Of a stretch of DNA of 64,000 bases, positions 1 through 8,105 are shown in pieces. Source of the stretch: Acidimicrobiaceae bacterium (GTDB lineage Bacteria > Actinomycetota > Acidimicrobiia > Acidimicrobiales > RAAP-2); contig DAIDKS010000031.1 of the NCBI GenBank assembly GCA_027449885.1, positions 44,895 through 108,894 on the forward strand, read 5' to 3'. The notes beneath the pieces are model-generated. The model did not search any database, was not told where the DNA came from, and was given only the letters and a program-made list of their open reading frames with translations. Position 1 is the first letter of the stretch, and each line of letters opens with the position of its first letter. A program made the position numbers and the translations under genes.

Positions 1-383
1 CCGAGGTTGGTCGGGTGCAGGCCGTCGACGTCCTTCGCCGGGTCGACGCGCAGGAGGGCGCGCTCCTCGTCGAGCCCACCGGGCAGGGGCAGCTGGACGA
101 GGATCGACTGGACCTCGGGGTCGGCGTTCATCTCGTCGATCACCCCCTCGACGTCGGCCTGGGTGGCCGAGGAGGGCAGGTGGCGGTGGACCGAGGTGAC
201 CCCGACCTCGGCGCAGTCGGCGTGCTTCATCTCCACGTAGCGGGCGCTCGAGTGGTCGTCGCCGACGAGGATCGTCCCGAGGCCGACGCCGCGCCCCTGG
301 GCCCTCAGCCGGGCGACGCGGTCGGCCAGCTCCATCTTCATCCGGGCGGCGACGCGCTCGCCGTCGAGCAGGGTGGCGGTCAT
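1..383 (-). CDS. folD: FolD, bifunctional methylenetetrahydrofolate dehydrogenase/cyclohydrolase (partial, N-terminal ~127 residues)
   Basis: Cytosolic one-carbon enzyme interconverting 5,10-methylene-, methenyl- and 10-formyl-tetrahydrofolate. The gene runs off the left edge, so only the N-terminal catalytic domain is visible. Family marks are the Y-x3-K active-site signature ([11 protein letters not shown]), the [12 protein letters not shown] loop and the [12 protein letters not shown] motif with its conserved Asp. ATG at 383; only 7 bases separate it from the purH stop, so it is the last visible gene of the minus-strand operon. The context fits, because FolD supplies the 10-formyl-THF used by PurN and PurH just upstream. 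The missing NADP-binding half prevents any statement about cofactor preference. Confidence 0.95.
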   Translation of the reverse strand, partial: MTATLLDGERVAARMKMELADRVARLRAQGRGVGLGTILVGDDHSSARYVEMKHADCAEVGVTSVHRHLPSSATQADVEGVIDEMNADPEVQSILVQLPLPGGLDEERALLRVDPAKDVDGLHPTNL

Positions 384-390
384 GGCTCTC

Positions 391-1932
391 CTAGTGTCGG
401 AAGTGGCGCTCGCCAGTCATCACCATGGCGATCCCGGCCGCCTCGGCGGCGGCCACGACCTCGGCGTCGCGGACCGAGCCCCCGGGCTGGGCGACGGCGC
501 TGACCCCGGCGCTCGCCAGGCTCTCGAGCCCGTCGGCGAAGGGGAAGAAGGCGTCGGAGGCGGCGGCGGCCCCGCGGGCTCGCTCACCGGCCTTGTCGAG
601 GGCGATGCGCGCGGCGACCACGCGGGACTGCTGGCCCGCGCCGACTCCCACGGTGACCCCGTCCCTCACCACGACGATGGCGTTCGAGGTCGTGCGGGCG
701 CAGACGCGCCAGGCGAGGACGAGGTCCCGCATCTCCGACGCGCTCGGCGTCCGGGTCGTCGCCCGCGACCACCCGGCCGGGTCGGCGAGCAGCTCGTCGG
801 GCGACTGGACGAGCGCGGTGTCGCCGACGGTGCGGATGGCGCGTCCGAGGGGCTCGGGCGCCGGGGCGGCGAGCAGGCGGGTGGCCTTGCGGCGGGCCCG
901 CAGCGTCTCGATCGCGCCGGGGCTGAAGGAGCGGGCGATGATGACGTCGGCCTGGGGGCCGGTCGCGACCCGGGCCGCGAGGTCGTCGTCGACGTCACCC
1001 GCGAGGGCGACGACGCCCCCGAAGGCCGACAGCGGGTCGGCGGCGAGGGCCGCGTCGTAGGCGGCGCCGAGGTCGTCGCCGTAGGCGGCCCCCGCGGCGT
1101 TCGCGTGCTTGATGATGGCGACGCTCGCCCGGTCGGGGACGTCGCCCGCCATCTCGTGGACCAGCCGCCAGGCGGCGTCGGCGTCGAAGAGGTTGAGGTA
1201 GGAGAGGGCGGTCCCCGCGTGCTGGGTGACGCCGTCCCACCACGGGTGGGTCCCCGCCACCCGGTAGCGCGCGCCGACCTGGTGGGGGTTCTCGCCGTAG
1301 CGGGTCACCTCGGCCCGCTCGAGGGTGAGGTGGATCGTCGGAGGGAGCACGCGCTCGGCCTCGTCGGGGGTGGGCCCGAGCACGCCCCCACCGTCGAGCC
1401 AGGCGACGATCTCGGCGTCGTAGGCGGCCGTGTGGGCGAAGGCCGCACGGGCCAGGCGGTGGCGCGTCGCGTCGCTGAGCGACCCCGACGCCGCGAGCTC
1501 GGCGAGGACCTCCCCGTACTGGGCCGGGCTGGTGAGGACCCCCACGTGGGCGTGGTTCTTCGCCGCGGCGCGCACCATCGTGGGGCCGCCCACGTCGATG
1601 AGCTCGATCGAGGGGTTCGCGCGGAAGGGGTAGAGGTTGCAGACCACGAGGTCGATCGGGGTGATCCCGTGCTCGGCGAGGGTCGCGAGGTGCTCGGGTC
1701 GGGAGCGGTCCGCGAGGATCGCCCCGTGGATCGCCGGGTGCAGCGTCTTCACCCGGCCGTCCAGCATCTCGGGGAATCCCGTCACCTCGGCGACGTCGCG
1801 GTGCGCGATCCCGGCCGCCGCGAGGGCGCTCGCCGTGCCGCCGGAGGCGACGAGCTCGACGCCGAGCCCCGCGAGCCCGCGGGCCAGGTCCTCGAGTCCC
1901 GTCTTGTCCCAGACGCTGAGCAGCGCGCGCAT
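391..1932 (-). CDS. purH: PurH, bifunctional AICAR transformylase / IMP cyclohydrolase
   Basis: Catalyses the last two steps of de novo IMP synthesis: formylation of AICAR, then ring closure. 513 aa. The N-terminal MGS-like cyclohydrolase domain (about 1-125) opens with [17 protein letters not shown] and has the SGGTA phosphate loop; the transformylase domain follows, with RYGENPHQ and a C-terminal GGSVRD-EV segment. The catalytic Lys-His pair is present in [11 protein letters not shown], but the usual NPCG after it reads NAAG, a mild oddity. The purN stop overlaps the purH ATG (TGATG), indicating translational coupling; folD follows after 7 bases. Identification is secure. Confidence 0.96.
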   Translation of the reverse strand: MRALLSVWDKTGLEDLARGLAGLGVELVASGGTASALAAAGIAHRDVAEVTGFPEMLDGRVKTLHPAIHGAILADRSRPEHLATLAEHGITPIDLVVCNLYPFRANPSIELIDVGGPTMVRAAAKNHAHVGVLTSPAQYGEVLAELAASGSLSDATRHRLARAAFAHTAAYDAEIVAWLDGGGVLGPTPDEAERVLPPTIHLTLERAEVTRYGENPHQVGARYRVAGTHPWWDGVTQHAGTALSYLNLFDADAAWRLVHEMAGDVPDRASVAIIKHANAAGAAYGDDLGAAYDAALAADPLSAFGGVVALAGDVDDDLAARVATGPQADVIIARSFSPGAIETLRARRKATRLLAAPAPEPLGRAIRTVGDTALVQSPDELLADPAGWSRATTRTPSASEMRDLVLAWRVCARTTSNAIVVVRDGVTVGVGAGQQSRVVAARIALDKAGERARGAAAASDAFFPFADGLESLASAGVSAVAQPGGSVRDAEVVAAAEAAGIAMVMTGERHFRH

Positions 1933-2540
1933 CAGATCTCTCCCGCCACGTCGGCCGGCGCCCCTCCTCGGGCGACGGCCGCCATCACCCTAGCCACGAC
2001 CCGGGGGTAGAGGACTCGCTCGACGGCCTTGATCCGCTCGTGCAGGACGGCCTCGGTGTCGCCGGGCTCGACCGGCACCCGGGCCCGGGCGAGGATCGGC
2101 CCGTCGTCGAGGGCCTCGGTCGCCACGTGGACCGTGCATCCGGTCTCGGGGACCCCGGCCGCGAGGGCGGCCGCGACCGCGTGCCAGCCCCGGAACTCCG
2201 GCAGCAGGCTCGGGTGCGTGTTGAGCACCCGCCCGGGGAAGGCGGCGTGGAAGGGGGCGGCGAGCACCGTGCCGAAGCCGGCCATCGCCACGAGGTCGAT
2301 CCCCGACTCCGCGAGCGCCGCGGCGAGGGCCGCGCTGTAGGCCGCGCGGTCGAAGCCCGGTCCGAAGCCCCCGAAGTCGGCCCGGTCGACGAGGCGGGTC
2401 GGGATCCCCGACCGCGCCGCGACCTCCAGTCCGCGGCAGGGTCGGTCGGCCGCCACCAGGGCGACCTCGAGGTCGGCCTCGACCATCGCCTCGAGGATGG
2501 TGCCCGATCCGGACACCAGCACGGCGAGCCGGACGCTCAA
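1932..2540 (-). CDS. purN: PurN, phosphoribosylglycinamide formyltransferase
   Basis: Transfers the formyl group of 10-formyl-THF to GAR in purine synthesis. 202 aa, normal for the family. The start chosen is a TTG overlapping the sucD stop (TTGA), giving [14 protein letters not shown]; no ATG or GTG fits better. Motifs: glycine-rich VSGSGT phosphate loop, catalytic Asn and His in VLNTHPSLLPEF, and the catalytic Asp in EALDDGPIL. The family's HPSLLP-x-F-x-G reads HPSLLPEFRGWHA. It overlaps purH by one base. The ORF track shows only a longer shadow ORF (1932-3146) in this frame; the part beyond 2540 is sucD read out of frame. Confidence 0.92.
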   Translation of the reverse strand: MSVRLAVLVSGSGTILEAMVEADLEVALVAADRPCRGLEVAARSGIPTRLVDRADFGGFGPGFDRAAYSAALAAALAESGIDLVAMAGFGTVLAAPFHAAFPGRVLNTHPSLLPEFRGWHAVAAALAAGVPETGCTVHVATEALDDGPILARARVPVEPGDTEAVLHERIKAVERVLYPRVVARVMAAVARGGAPADVAGEI

Positions 2541-3427
2541 CCGGCGAGCGTCCGGACGATCTCGACCATCTTTTCGCCGGCCTCGGTCGGGTTCTGGCAG
2601 ACGTGGACGCCGGCCTCGGCGAGGGCGGCCATCTTCGCCTGGGCCGTGCCCTTCGAGCCCGAGATGATCGCCCCGGCGTGGCCCATCTTGCGGCCGGCCG
2701 GCGCGGTCACGCCCGCGATGTAGGCGACGACCGGCTTGGTCATGTGGGCCTTGATCCACTCGGCCGCCCGCTCCTCCTCCGAACCGCCGATCTCGCCGAT
2801 CATCATGACCGCGCGCGTCTCGGGGTCGGCCTCGAAGGCCGCCAGGCAGTCGATGAAGTTGGTGCCCGGCACCGGGTCGCCCCCGATGCCCACGCAGGTC
2901 GTCTGGCCGATGCCCTGCTGGCTGAGCTCGTGGAGGGCCTGGTAGGTGAGGGTCCCCGAGCGCGACACGATGCCCACCGGCCCACCGGGCAGGGCGATGT
3001 CCCCCGAGGTGATGCCGATGTTGCACTTGCCGGGGCTGATGATGCCCGGGCAGTTCGGGCCGAGGAGGCGCACCCCCGGGAACTCGGCCACCAGGCGGTT
3101 GTAGGTGCGGGCCTCGTCGTGGGCCGGGATGCCCTCGGTGATGCACACGATGAAGGTGATGCCGCCCTGGGCCGCCTCGATGATGGCGTCGGCCGCGAAG
3201 CGCGGGGGCACCACGACGAAGGAGGCCGTCGCCCCGGTCGCCGCGACGGCCTCGCCGACCGTGTCGTAGACGGGGATGCCGTCCACGTCGGTGCCGCCCT
3301 TGCCCGGGGTCACGCCCGCGACGACCCGGGTGCCGTAGTCGCGGTTGCGCAGGCCGTGGAAGCGTCCCTGGCCCCCGGTGAGGCCCTGGACGATGACCTT
3401 GGTGTTCTCGTCTACGAAGATGCTCAT
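2537..3427 (-). CDS. sucD: SucD, succinyl-CoA synthetase alpha subunit
   Basis: Alpha subunit of the TCA-cycle enzyme interconverting succinyl-CoA and succinate with NTP formation. 296 aa; ATG at 3427, 8 bases after the sucC stop. N-terminal CoA-binding fold ([21 protein letters not shown]) and the phosphohistidine loop [14 protein letters not shown] near the C-terminus are both visible, as is the [10 protein letters not shown] segment. It is co-transcribed with sucC upstream and overlaps purN downstream. The long 1098-aa ORF in the track (2537-5833) is this gene extended through non-coding frames. Confidence 0.97.
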   Translation of the reverse strand: MSIFVDENTKVIVQGLTGGQGRFHGLRNRDYGTRVVAGVTPGKGGTDVDGIPVYDTVGEAVAATGATASFVVVPPRFAADAIIEAAQGGITFIVCITEGIPAHDEARTYNRLVAEFPGVRLLGPNCPGIISPGKCNIGITSGDIALPGGPVGIVSRSGTLTYQALHELSQQGIGQTTCVGIGGDPVPGTNFIDCLAAFEADPETRAVMMIGEIGGSEEERAAEWIKAHMTKPVVAYIAGVTAPAGRKMGHAGAIISGSKGTAQAKMAALAEAGVHVCQNPTEAGEKMVEIVRTLAG

Positions 3428-3435
3428 GGTGTTCC

Positions 3436-4578
3436 TCAGGCGTTCGCCAGCGCGACCGCCCGGCGGGCGGCGTCCAGCATGGTGGGCTCGGTCATCAGTC
3501 GGTCGTTGAGGTGCGGCGCGAGGATCGCGCGGCCCTCGGTGGCGTTGGTGCCGTCGAGGCGCAGGACGATCGGCGAGGCGATCTCGACGCGCGAGAGCGC
3601 CTCGAGGACGCCCTTCGCGACCTCGTCGACCCGGGTGATCCCGCCGAAGATGTTGACGAAGATCGCCCGCACCTTGGGGTCGGCGTTGATCACCTCGAGG
3701 GCGGCGGCCATCACGTCGGCGTTGGCGCCGCCGCCGATGTCGAGGAAGTTCGCCGCGGTGCCACCGACCTGGTTCACCACGTCGAGGGTCGACATGGCGA
3801 GGCCGGCGCCGTTGGCGATGATGCCGACGGTCCCGTCGAGGCCGATGTAGTTGAGGCCCTTCTCCTTCGCCATCTTCTCGCGCGGGTCCTCGGTCTCGGT
3901 CGCCCGGTACTCGTCCCACTCGGGGTGGCGGAACGAGGCGTTCTCGTCGAGGCTCACCTTGGCGTCGAGCGCGTGGACCCGGCCGTCCGGCGTGAAGACC
4001 AGCGGGTTGACCTCGGCGAGGTCGCAGTCGCCGTCCTCGTAGCAGCGGTAGAGGTGGACGAGGAGCTCGGCGGCCTGCTCGCGCGCGGCCATGGTCAGTC
4101 CGGCCTCGGCGACCCAGCGGCGGGCCGTCGCTAGGTCGAGCCCGAGGCGCGGGTCGATCGAGAGCATCGCGATGGCGTCGGGGTTCTCCGCCGCCACGAC
4201 CTCGATCTCGACGCCGCCCTGGGCCGAGAGCATCCCCAGGTGGACCTTGTTGGGTCGGTCCAGGGTGAACGAGGCGTAGTACTCCTCGGCGATGTCGGTG
4301 GCGTGCTCGACCCAGAGCCGACGCACCACGTGGCCCTTGATGTCGAGCCCGAGGATGTTGCCGGCGTGGGTGCGGACCTCGTCGACGTTGTCGGCCAGCT
4401 TGACGCCGCCGGCCTTGCCGCGCCCGCCCACCTTCACCTGGGCCTTCACGACGACGGGGTAGCCGACGCGCTCGGCGACCGCCACGGCCTCCTCCACGGT
4501 GTCGGCGACGCCGCCCGGCGACACCGCGATCCCGTAGCGCGCGAAGTACTGCTTGCCCTGGTACTCGAAGAGATCCAT
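3436..4578 (-). CDS. sucC: SucC, succinyl-CoA synthetase beta subunit
   Basis: Nucleotide-binding beta subunit of succinyl-CoA synthetase. 380 aa, usual length. N-terminal ATP-grasp domain with the MDLFEYQGKQYFARYGI start and VVKAQVKVGGRGKAGGV nucleotide loop; the C-terminal ligase domain carries NIFGGITR and the VLRLDGTNATEGR stretch. ATG at 4578. It sits 20 bases after the B12-binding mutase subunit and 8 bases before sucD. Specificity for ATP or GTP cannot be read by eye. Confidence 0.97.
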   Translation of the reverse strand: MDLFEYQGKQYFARYGIAVSPGGVADTVEEAVAVAERVGYPVVVKAQVKVGGRGKAGGVKLADNVDEVRTHAGNILGLDIKGHVVRRLWVEHATDIAEEYYASFTLDRPNKVHLGMLSAQGGVEIEVVAAENPDAIAMLSIDPRLGLDLATARRWVAEAGLTMAAREQAAELLVHLYRCYEDGDCDLAEVNPLVFTPDGRVHALDAKVSLDENASFRHPEWDEYRATETEDPREKMAKEKGLNYIGLDGTVGIIANGAGLAMSTLDVVNQVGGTAANFLDIGGGANADVMAAALEVINADPKVRAIFVNIFGGITRVDEVAKGVLEALSRVEIASPIVLRLDGTNATEGRAILAPHLNDRLMTEPTMLDAARRAVALANA

Positions 4579-4598
4579 GTCCCGCCTTCTTGTTGTGA

Positions 4599-5015
4599 TC
4601 AGCCCGACGTCGCGCGATCACGCGCGTCGAGGGTCTCCTCCAGCCACGTCCCGATCGCCTCGAGGGACGATCCCGGGGTGAAGACCCGCGCCACCCCGGC
4701 CGCCTCGAGCGGCGCCACGTCGGCCTCGGGGATGATGCCCCCGACCACGACGACGACGTCCTCCCGACCGGCCGCGCGCAGCAGGTCCACGACCCGCGGC
4801 ACGAGCACGAGGTGGGCGCCCGAGAGCAGGGAGAGTCCGAGGGCGTCGGCGTCCTCCTGGACGACCGCCTGGACGACCTGCTCGGGCGTCTGGTGCAGAC
4901 CGGTGTAGACGACCTCGAAGCCCGCGTCGCGCAACGCTCGCGCGATGACCTTGGCGCCGCGATCGTGCCCGTCGAGGCCGGGTTTGGCCACGACGACACG
5001 GTAGGTACGCTGCAT
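4599..5015 (-). CDS. Methylmalonyl-CoA mutase C-terminal (B12-binding) subunit, stand-alone
   Basis: 138-aa cobalamin-binding Rossmann domain of the methylmalonyl-CoA mutase family. The base-off/His-on signature D-x-H-x2-G is present as [10 protein letters not shown], followed by SLLSGAH and VVGGIIP, which line the cofactor tail pocket. There is no TIM-barrel catalytic domain, so it must partner with a separate large subunit not found in this window. It heads the sucC-sucD-purN-purH-folD operon, which suits a role in making succinyl-CoA from propionate-derived methylmalonyl-CoA. ATG at 5015 with AAGGA just upstream. A related mutase (for example 2-hydroxyisobutyryl-CoA type) cannot be excluded from the small subunit alone. 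Confidence 0.88.
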   Translation of the reverse strand: MQRTYRVVVAKPGLDGHDRGAKVIARALRDAGFEVVYTGLHQTPEQVVQAVVQEDADALGLSLLSGAHLVLVPRVVDLLRAAGREDVVVVVGGIIPEADVAPLEAAGVARVFTPGSSLEAIGTWLEETLDARDRATSG

Positions 5016-5101
5016 CGGTCCTTCAGCATAGAGCGCGGGGGCGGGGACGCCCCGACGAGGCGCCCCGGGAGCGTTCCGTAGTGGGGGGTAGCGTAGGTGG
5101 A

Positions 5102-6007
5102 ATGGCCGACGCCCCCGTCACTCGCGGACCGGTGCGGGCGCTGGCCTCGGCCCTGCGGCCCGTCCAGTGGCTGAAGAACGGGCTCATCGTGGTCGCCCCG
5201 GTGGCCGCCGGCATGGCGACCGACGCCGACGTGGTGCGCCACACCGGGGCCGCCTTCCTCTGCTTCTGCGCCGCGGCCTCGGCCATCTACCTCATCAACG
5301 ACGTCCGCGACGCCCCGGCCGACCGCGTCCACCCCACCAAGCGCTACCGGGCGATCGCCGCCGGCCAGCTCTCCCCCGCGGCCGCCGTCGCGGCCGCCGT
5401 CGTCCTGCTGGTCGTCGCCTTCACGCTGCCCCTCGCCCTCTGGCAGCCCGAGGGCCTCTACCTCGTCCTCGCCCTCTACGTGGCGATCCACCTCGCCTAC
5501 AACTTCGGGCTGAAGGAGGTCCCGGTCCTCGAGCTCGCCGCCGTCGCGAGCGGCTTCTTCCTGCGCGCCTACGCCGGCGCCGTCGCCAGCCACATCGGGG
5601 TCTCCATCTGGTTCCTCTCGGTCATCAGCTTCGGGGCCCTCTTCCTCGTGGTGGGCAAGCGCTCGAGCGAGCTGACCCACGTCGGCCGGGGGGCGACCCG
5701 CAAGGTCCTCGCCGAGTACAGCCCCGACTTCCTCCACTCGGCCCTCACCATGTCGGCGACCGTCGTCGTGACGACCTATCTCCTGTGGGCCTTCGAGACG
5801 ACGCCGGGCGGGCTCTCCACGCTGCGCCACCACATCGTCCCGATCCGGCTCTCGATCGTCCCCGTGGTGCTGGCGATCCTCTACGTGATGCGGGCGGCCG
5901 AGACGACCGAGGGCCAGTCGCCCGAGGACCTCCTCTACCGCAACCGGGTCGTCCAGTCCCTCGGCCTGCTCTGGGCCGCGCTCCTCTACATCGGGATCTA
6001 CCGGTGA
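5102..6007 (+). CDS. UbiA-family transferase, probable decaprenyl-phosphate phosphoribosyltransferase (Rv3806c type)
   Basis: Integral membrane prenyltransferase, 301 aa with about eight or nine hydrophobic segments. The UbiA metal-binding signature appears as [19 protein letters not shown]. In mycobacteria this enzyme attaches phosphoribose to decaprenyl phosphate, the first committed step to the arabinose donor DPA. Assignment to that subfamily rests on its partners: dprE1-like and dprE2-like genes follow directly with a 4-base GTGA overlap. I chose the ATG at 5102, preceded by AGGTGGA, over the GTG at 5081 used by the ORF track. Confidence 0.88.
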   Translation: MADAPVTRGPVRALASALRPVQWLKNGLIVVAPVAAGMATDADVVRHTGAAFLCFCAAASAIYLINDVRDAPADRVHPTKRYRAIAAGQLSPAAAVAAAVVLLVVAFTLPLALWQPEGLYLVLALYVAIHLAYNFGLKEVPVLELAAVASGFFLRAYAGAVASHIGVSIWFLSVISFGALFLVVGKRSSELTHVGRGATRKVLAEYSPDFLHSALTMSATVVVTTYLLWAFETTPGGLSTLRHHIVPIRLSIVPVVLAILYVMRAAETTEGQSPEDLLYRNRVVQSLGLLWAALLYIGIYR

Positions 6008-7332
6008 GGACGCTCGTCGGCTGGGGCCGGACCGCGCCGAGCCACGCCGAGGTCTTCACGGTGACGACCGAGGAGCAGGTGCTCGCGGCCTTCGCGACCG
6101 GGCGTCCGGTCATCGCCCGCGGGCTCGGCCGTAGCTACGGCGACGCCGCCCAGTCGGGCGGGGGGCTCGTCCTCGACAACCGGGGACTCGACCACGTCGG
6201 CGACATCGGCCCCGACGGCGTGGTGCGCCTGGGCGCCGGCGTCTCCATCGACGACCTGCTCGCGCGGTCGATCCCCGAGGGCTGGTTCGTCCCCGTCACC
6301 CCGGGCACGCGCCAGGTGACGATCGGCGGGGCCCTCGCCGCGGACGTCCACGGCAAGAACCACCACGTCGAGGGATCCTTCGCGAGCCACGTCCGCTCGG
6401 TGCGCCTCGTCACCCCGACCGGCGGGCGCACCGTGGGCCCCGACCGGGACCCCGACCTCTTCTGGGCCACGGCCGGCGCCATGGGGCTGACCGGGGTGGC
6501 GACCGAGGTCGAGCTCGCCCTCATGCCCATCGAGACCGACCAGGTCCTCGTTGACACCGACCGCTACGACGACCTCGACGCGGTGATGGCGGCGATGCGC
6601 GAGGGCGACGCCCGCTACCGCTACTCGGTCGCCTGGGTCGACTGCATGAGCCGGGGCCGACACCTCGGTCGCGCGATCCTCACCCGGGGCGACCACGCCC
6701 GCGCCGAGGACCTCGATCGCCCCCGTCGCGCCGCCCCCGGGCCGGCCCGGCTCGGCGTGCCCTTCGCGGCGCCCCCGGGCCTGCTCAACCCCTGGTCGAT
6801 CACGGCCTTCAACGAGGCCTGGTTCCGGATGGCCCCGCGCCACCGCGAACGCGAGCCCCAGCCGATCGGTCGCTTCTTCCACCCCCTCGACGGCGTGCGC
6901 GACTGGAACCGCCTCTACGGGCCGCGCGGCTTCGTGCAGTACCAGTTCGTCGTGCCCGACGAGCGCGACGGCGTGGTGCGAGCGGCCGTCGAGCGCCTGG
7001 CGGGAGCCCGCGTGCCGAGCTTCCTCGCCGTGCTCAAGCGCTTCGGCCCGGCCGACCCCGCCCCCCTCTCCTTCCCCCAGCCCGGCTGGACCCTGGCCCT
7101 CGACCTGCCGGTCGGGCCCGCGTCGCTGCCGGGCATCCTCGACGAGCTGGACGAGTTGGTCGCCGAGGCCGGGGGCCGGGTCTACCTCGCGAAGGACGCG
7201 CGCCTGCGGCCCGAGCTCGCCCGGGTCATGTACCCGCGGCTCGCCGAGTTCGCCGCCCTCGCCGATACCATCGACCCGGAGCGGCGCCTGGTGAGCGACC
7301 TGGCGCGGCGCCTTCGACTGCGGGAGGGATAG
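6004..7332 (+). CDS. dprE1: DprE1-like FAD-dependent decaprenylphosphoryl-ribose oxidase
   Basis: VAO-type flavoprotein expected to oxidise decaprenylphosphoryl-ribose at C2', first half of the epimerisation to DPA. 442 aa; the GTG start overlaps the upstream stop (GTGA). The FAD domain carries ARGLGRSYGDAAQ and GGALAADVHGKNHH; the C-terminal substrate domain has FLAVLKRFG, PLSFPQPGW and GGRVYLAKDAR, as in mycobacterial DprE1. The position matching the benzothiazinone-reactive Cys387 of M. tuberculosis (W-x2-C-x-D) is alanine here (PGWTLALDLP, residue 365). Neighbours (UbiA-type transferase, DprE2-like SDR) complete the pathway. Confidence 0.88.
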   Translation: MRTLVGWGRTAPSHAEVFTVTTEEQVLAAFATGRPVIARGLGRSYGDAAQSGGGLVLDNRGLDHVGDIGPDGVVRLGAGVSIDDLLARSIPEGWFVPVTPGTRQVTIGGALAADVHGKNHHVEGSFASHVRSVRLVTPTGGRTVGPDRDPDLFWATAGAMGLTGVATEVELALMPIETDQVLVDTDRYDDLDAVMAAMREGDARYRYSVAWVDCMSRGRHLGRAILTRGDHARAEDLDRPRRAAPGPARLGVPFAAPPGLLNPWSITAFNEAWFRMAPRHREREPQPIGRFFHPLDGVRDWNRLYGPRGFVQYQFVVPDERDGVVRAAVERLAGARVPSFLAVLKRFGPADPAPLSFPQPGWTLALDLPVGPASLPGILDELDELVAEAGGRVYLAKDARLRPELARVMYPRLAEFAALADTIDPERRLVSDLARRLRLREG

Positions 7333-7336
7333 GCCC

Positions 7337-8104
7337 ATGGAGAACGCCTTCGGACAGCCCCAGAGCCTCGTCGTGCTCGGCGGGAGCTCGGACATCGCCC
7401 GGGCCGTCGTGCGCAAGCTCTGCGCCGCGCGCACCGAGACCGTCGTGCTGGCCGGCCGCGACGCCGGACGGCTCGAGGAGGCCGCGGCCGAGGCCCGCGA
7501 CTACGGCGCCTCCTCGACGGCGACCGTCCTCTTCGACGCGACCGACCCCACCGACGCCGGTCGGGCCGTCGGTGAGGCCTTCGACGCGGCCGGCGGGCCC
7601 GTCGACCTGGTGATCGTGGCGGTGGGGCTGCTCGGGCGTCAGCGCGAGTGGGAGGACGACGCGGCCCGGGCCGCCGAGATGGCCCTCGTCAACTACGCCT
7701 GGCCCGTCGCGGCCCTCGCCGAGGTGCGCCGACGCCTGGTCGCCCAGGGCCACGGCCGGATCCTCGTGATGAGCTCGGTGGCCGCGGTCCGCGTGCGGCG
7801 CGTCTCCTACCTCTACTCCGGCGCGAAGGCCGGCCTCGACCGGCTCTGCGTGGGCCTCGCCGACTCGCTCGAGGGCACCGGCGTCCGCCTGCAGATCCTG
7901 CGCCCGGGCTTCGTGCGCTCGAAGATGACGACCGGCGAGCCGGAGATCCCCTTCACCACCGGCGTCAACGAGGTCGCCGAGACGGTGATGGCCGGGCTGG
8001 CGAGCGGGGCCCGGTTCATCTGGAGCCCGCCGATCCTGCGCTACGTCTTCTTCGTCCTGCGCCACCTGCCGGCGCGGGTCTGGCGACTGGTCGCCGACCG
8101 CTAG
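7337..8104 (+). CDS. dprE2: DprE2-like short-chain dehydrogenase (decaprenylphosphoryl-2-keto-ribose reductase)
   Basis: NAD(P)H-dependent SDR, 255 aa, predicted to reduce the keto intermediate made by DprE1 to decaprenylphosphoryl-arabinose. It has an atypical but family-consistent N-terminal nucleotide loop (VLGGSSDIARAVV, GGSSDI rather than TGxxxGxG), then catalytic Ser in ILVMSSVAAVR and YxxxK in YLYSGAKAG. The C-terminus is hydrophobic (YVFFVLRHLPARVW), as in mycobacterial DprE2. ATG at 7337, five bases after the dprE1 stop. Ends one base from a convergent gene. Confidence 0.86.
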   Translation: MENAFGQPQSLVVLGGSSDIARAVVRKLCAARTETVVLAGRDAGRLEEAAAEARDYGASSTATVLFDATDPTDAGRAVGEAFDAAGGPVDLVIVAVGLLGRQREWEDDAARAAEMALVNYAWPVAALAEVRRRLVAQGHGRILVMSSVAAVRVRRVSYLYSGAKAGLDRLCVGLADSLEGTGVRLQILRPGFVRSKMTTGEPEIPFTTGVNEVAETVMAGLASGARFIWSPPILRYVFFVLRHLPARVWRLVADR

Positions 8105-8105
8105 G

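Noticed and set aside
373-2010. 545-aa plus-strand ORF
   Set aside because: Antisense to purH; composition is low-complexity Gly/Arg/Asp as expected for a GC-rich complementary frame, while purH has full family motifs.
5016-5101. Promoter TATGCT at 5025-5030 for the B12-subunit operon
   Set aside because: A plausible -10 on the minus strand close to the ATG, but no -35 match, so not listed as a feature.
2537-5833. 1098-aa minus-strand ORF
   Set aside because: Only its C-terminal 296 residues are real (sucD); the rest crosses sucC, the mutase subunit and the UbiA-type gene in wrong frames.
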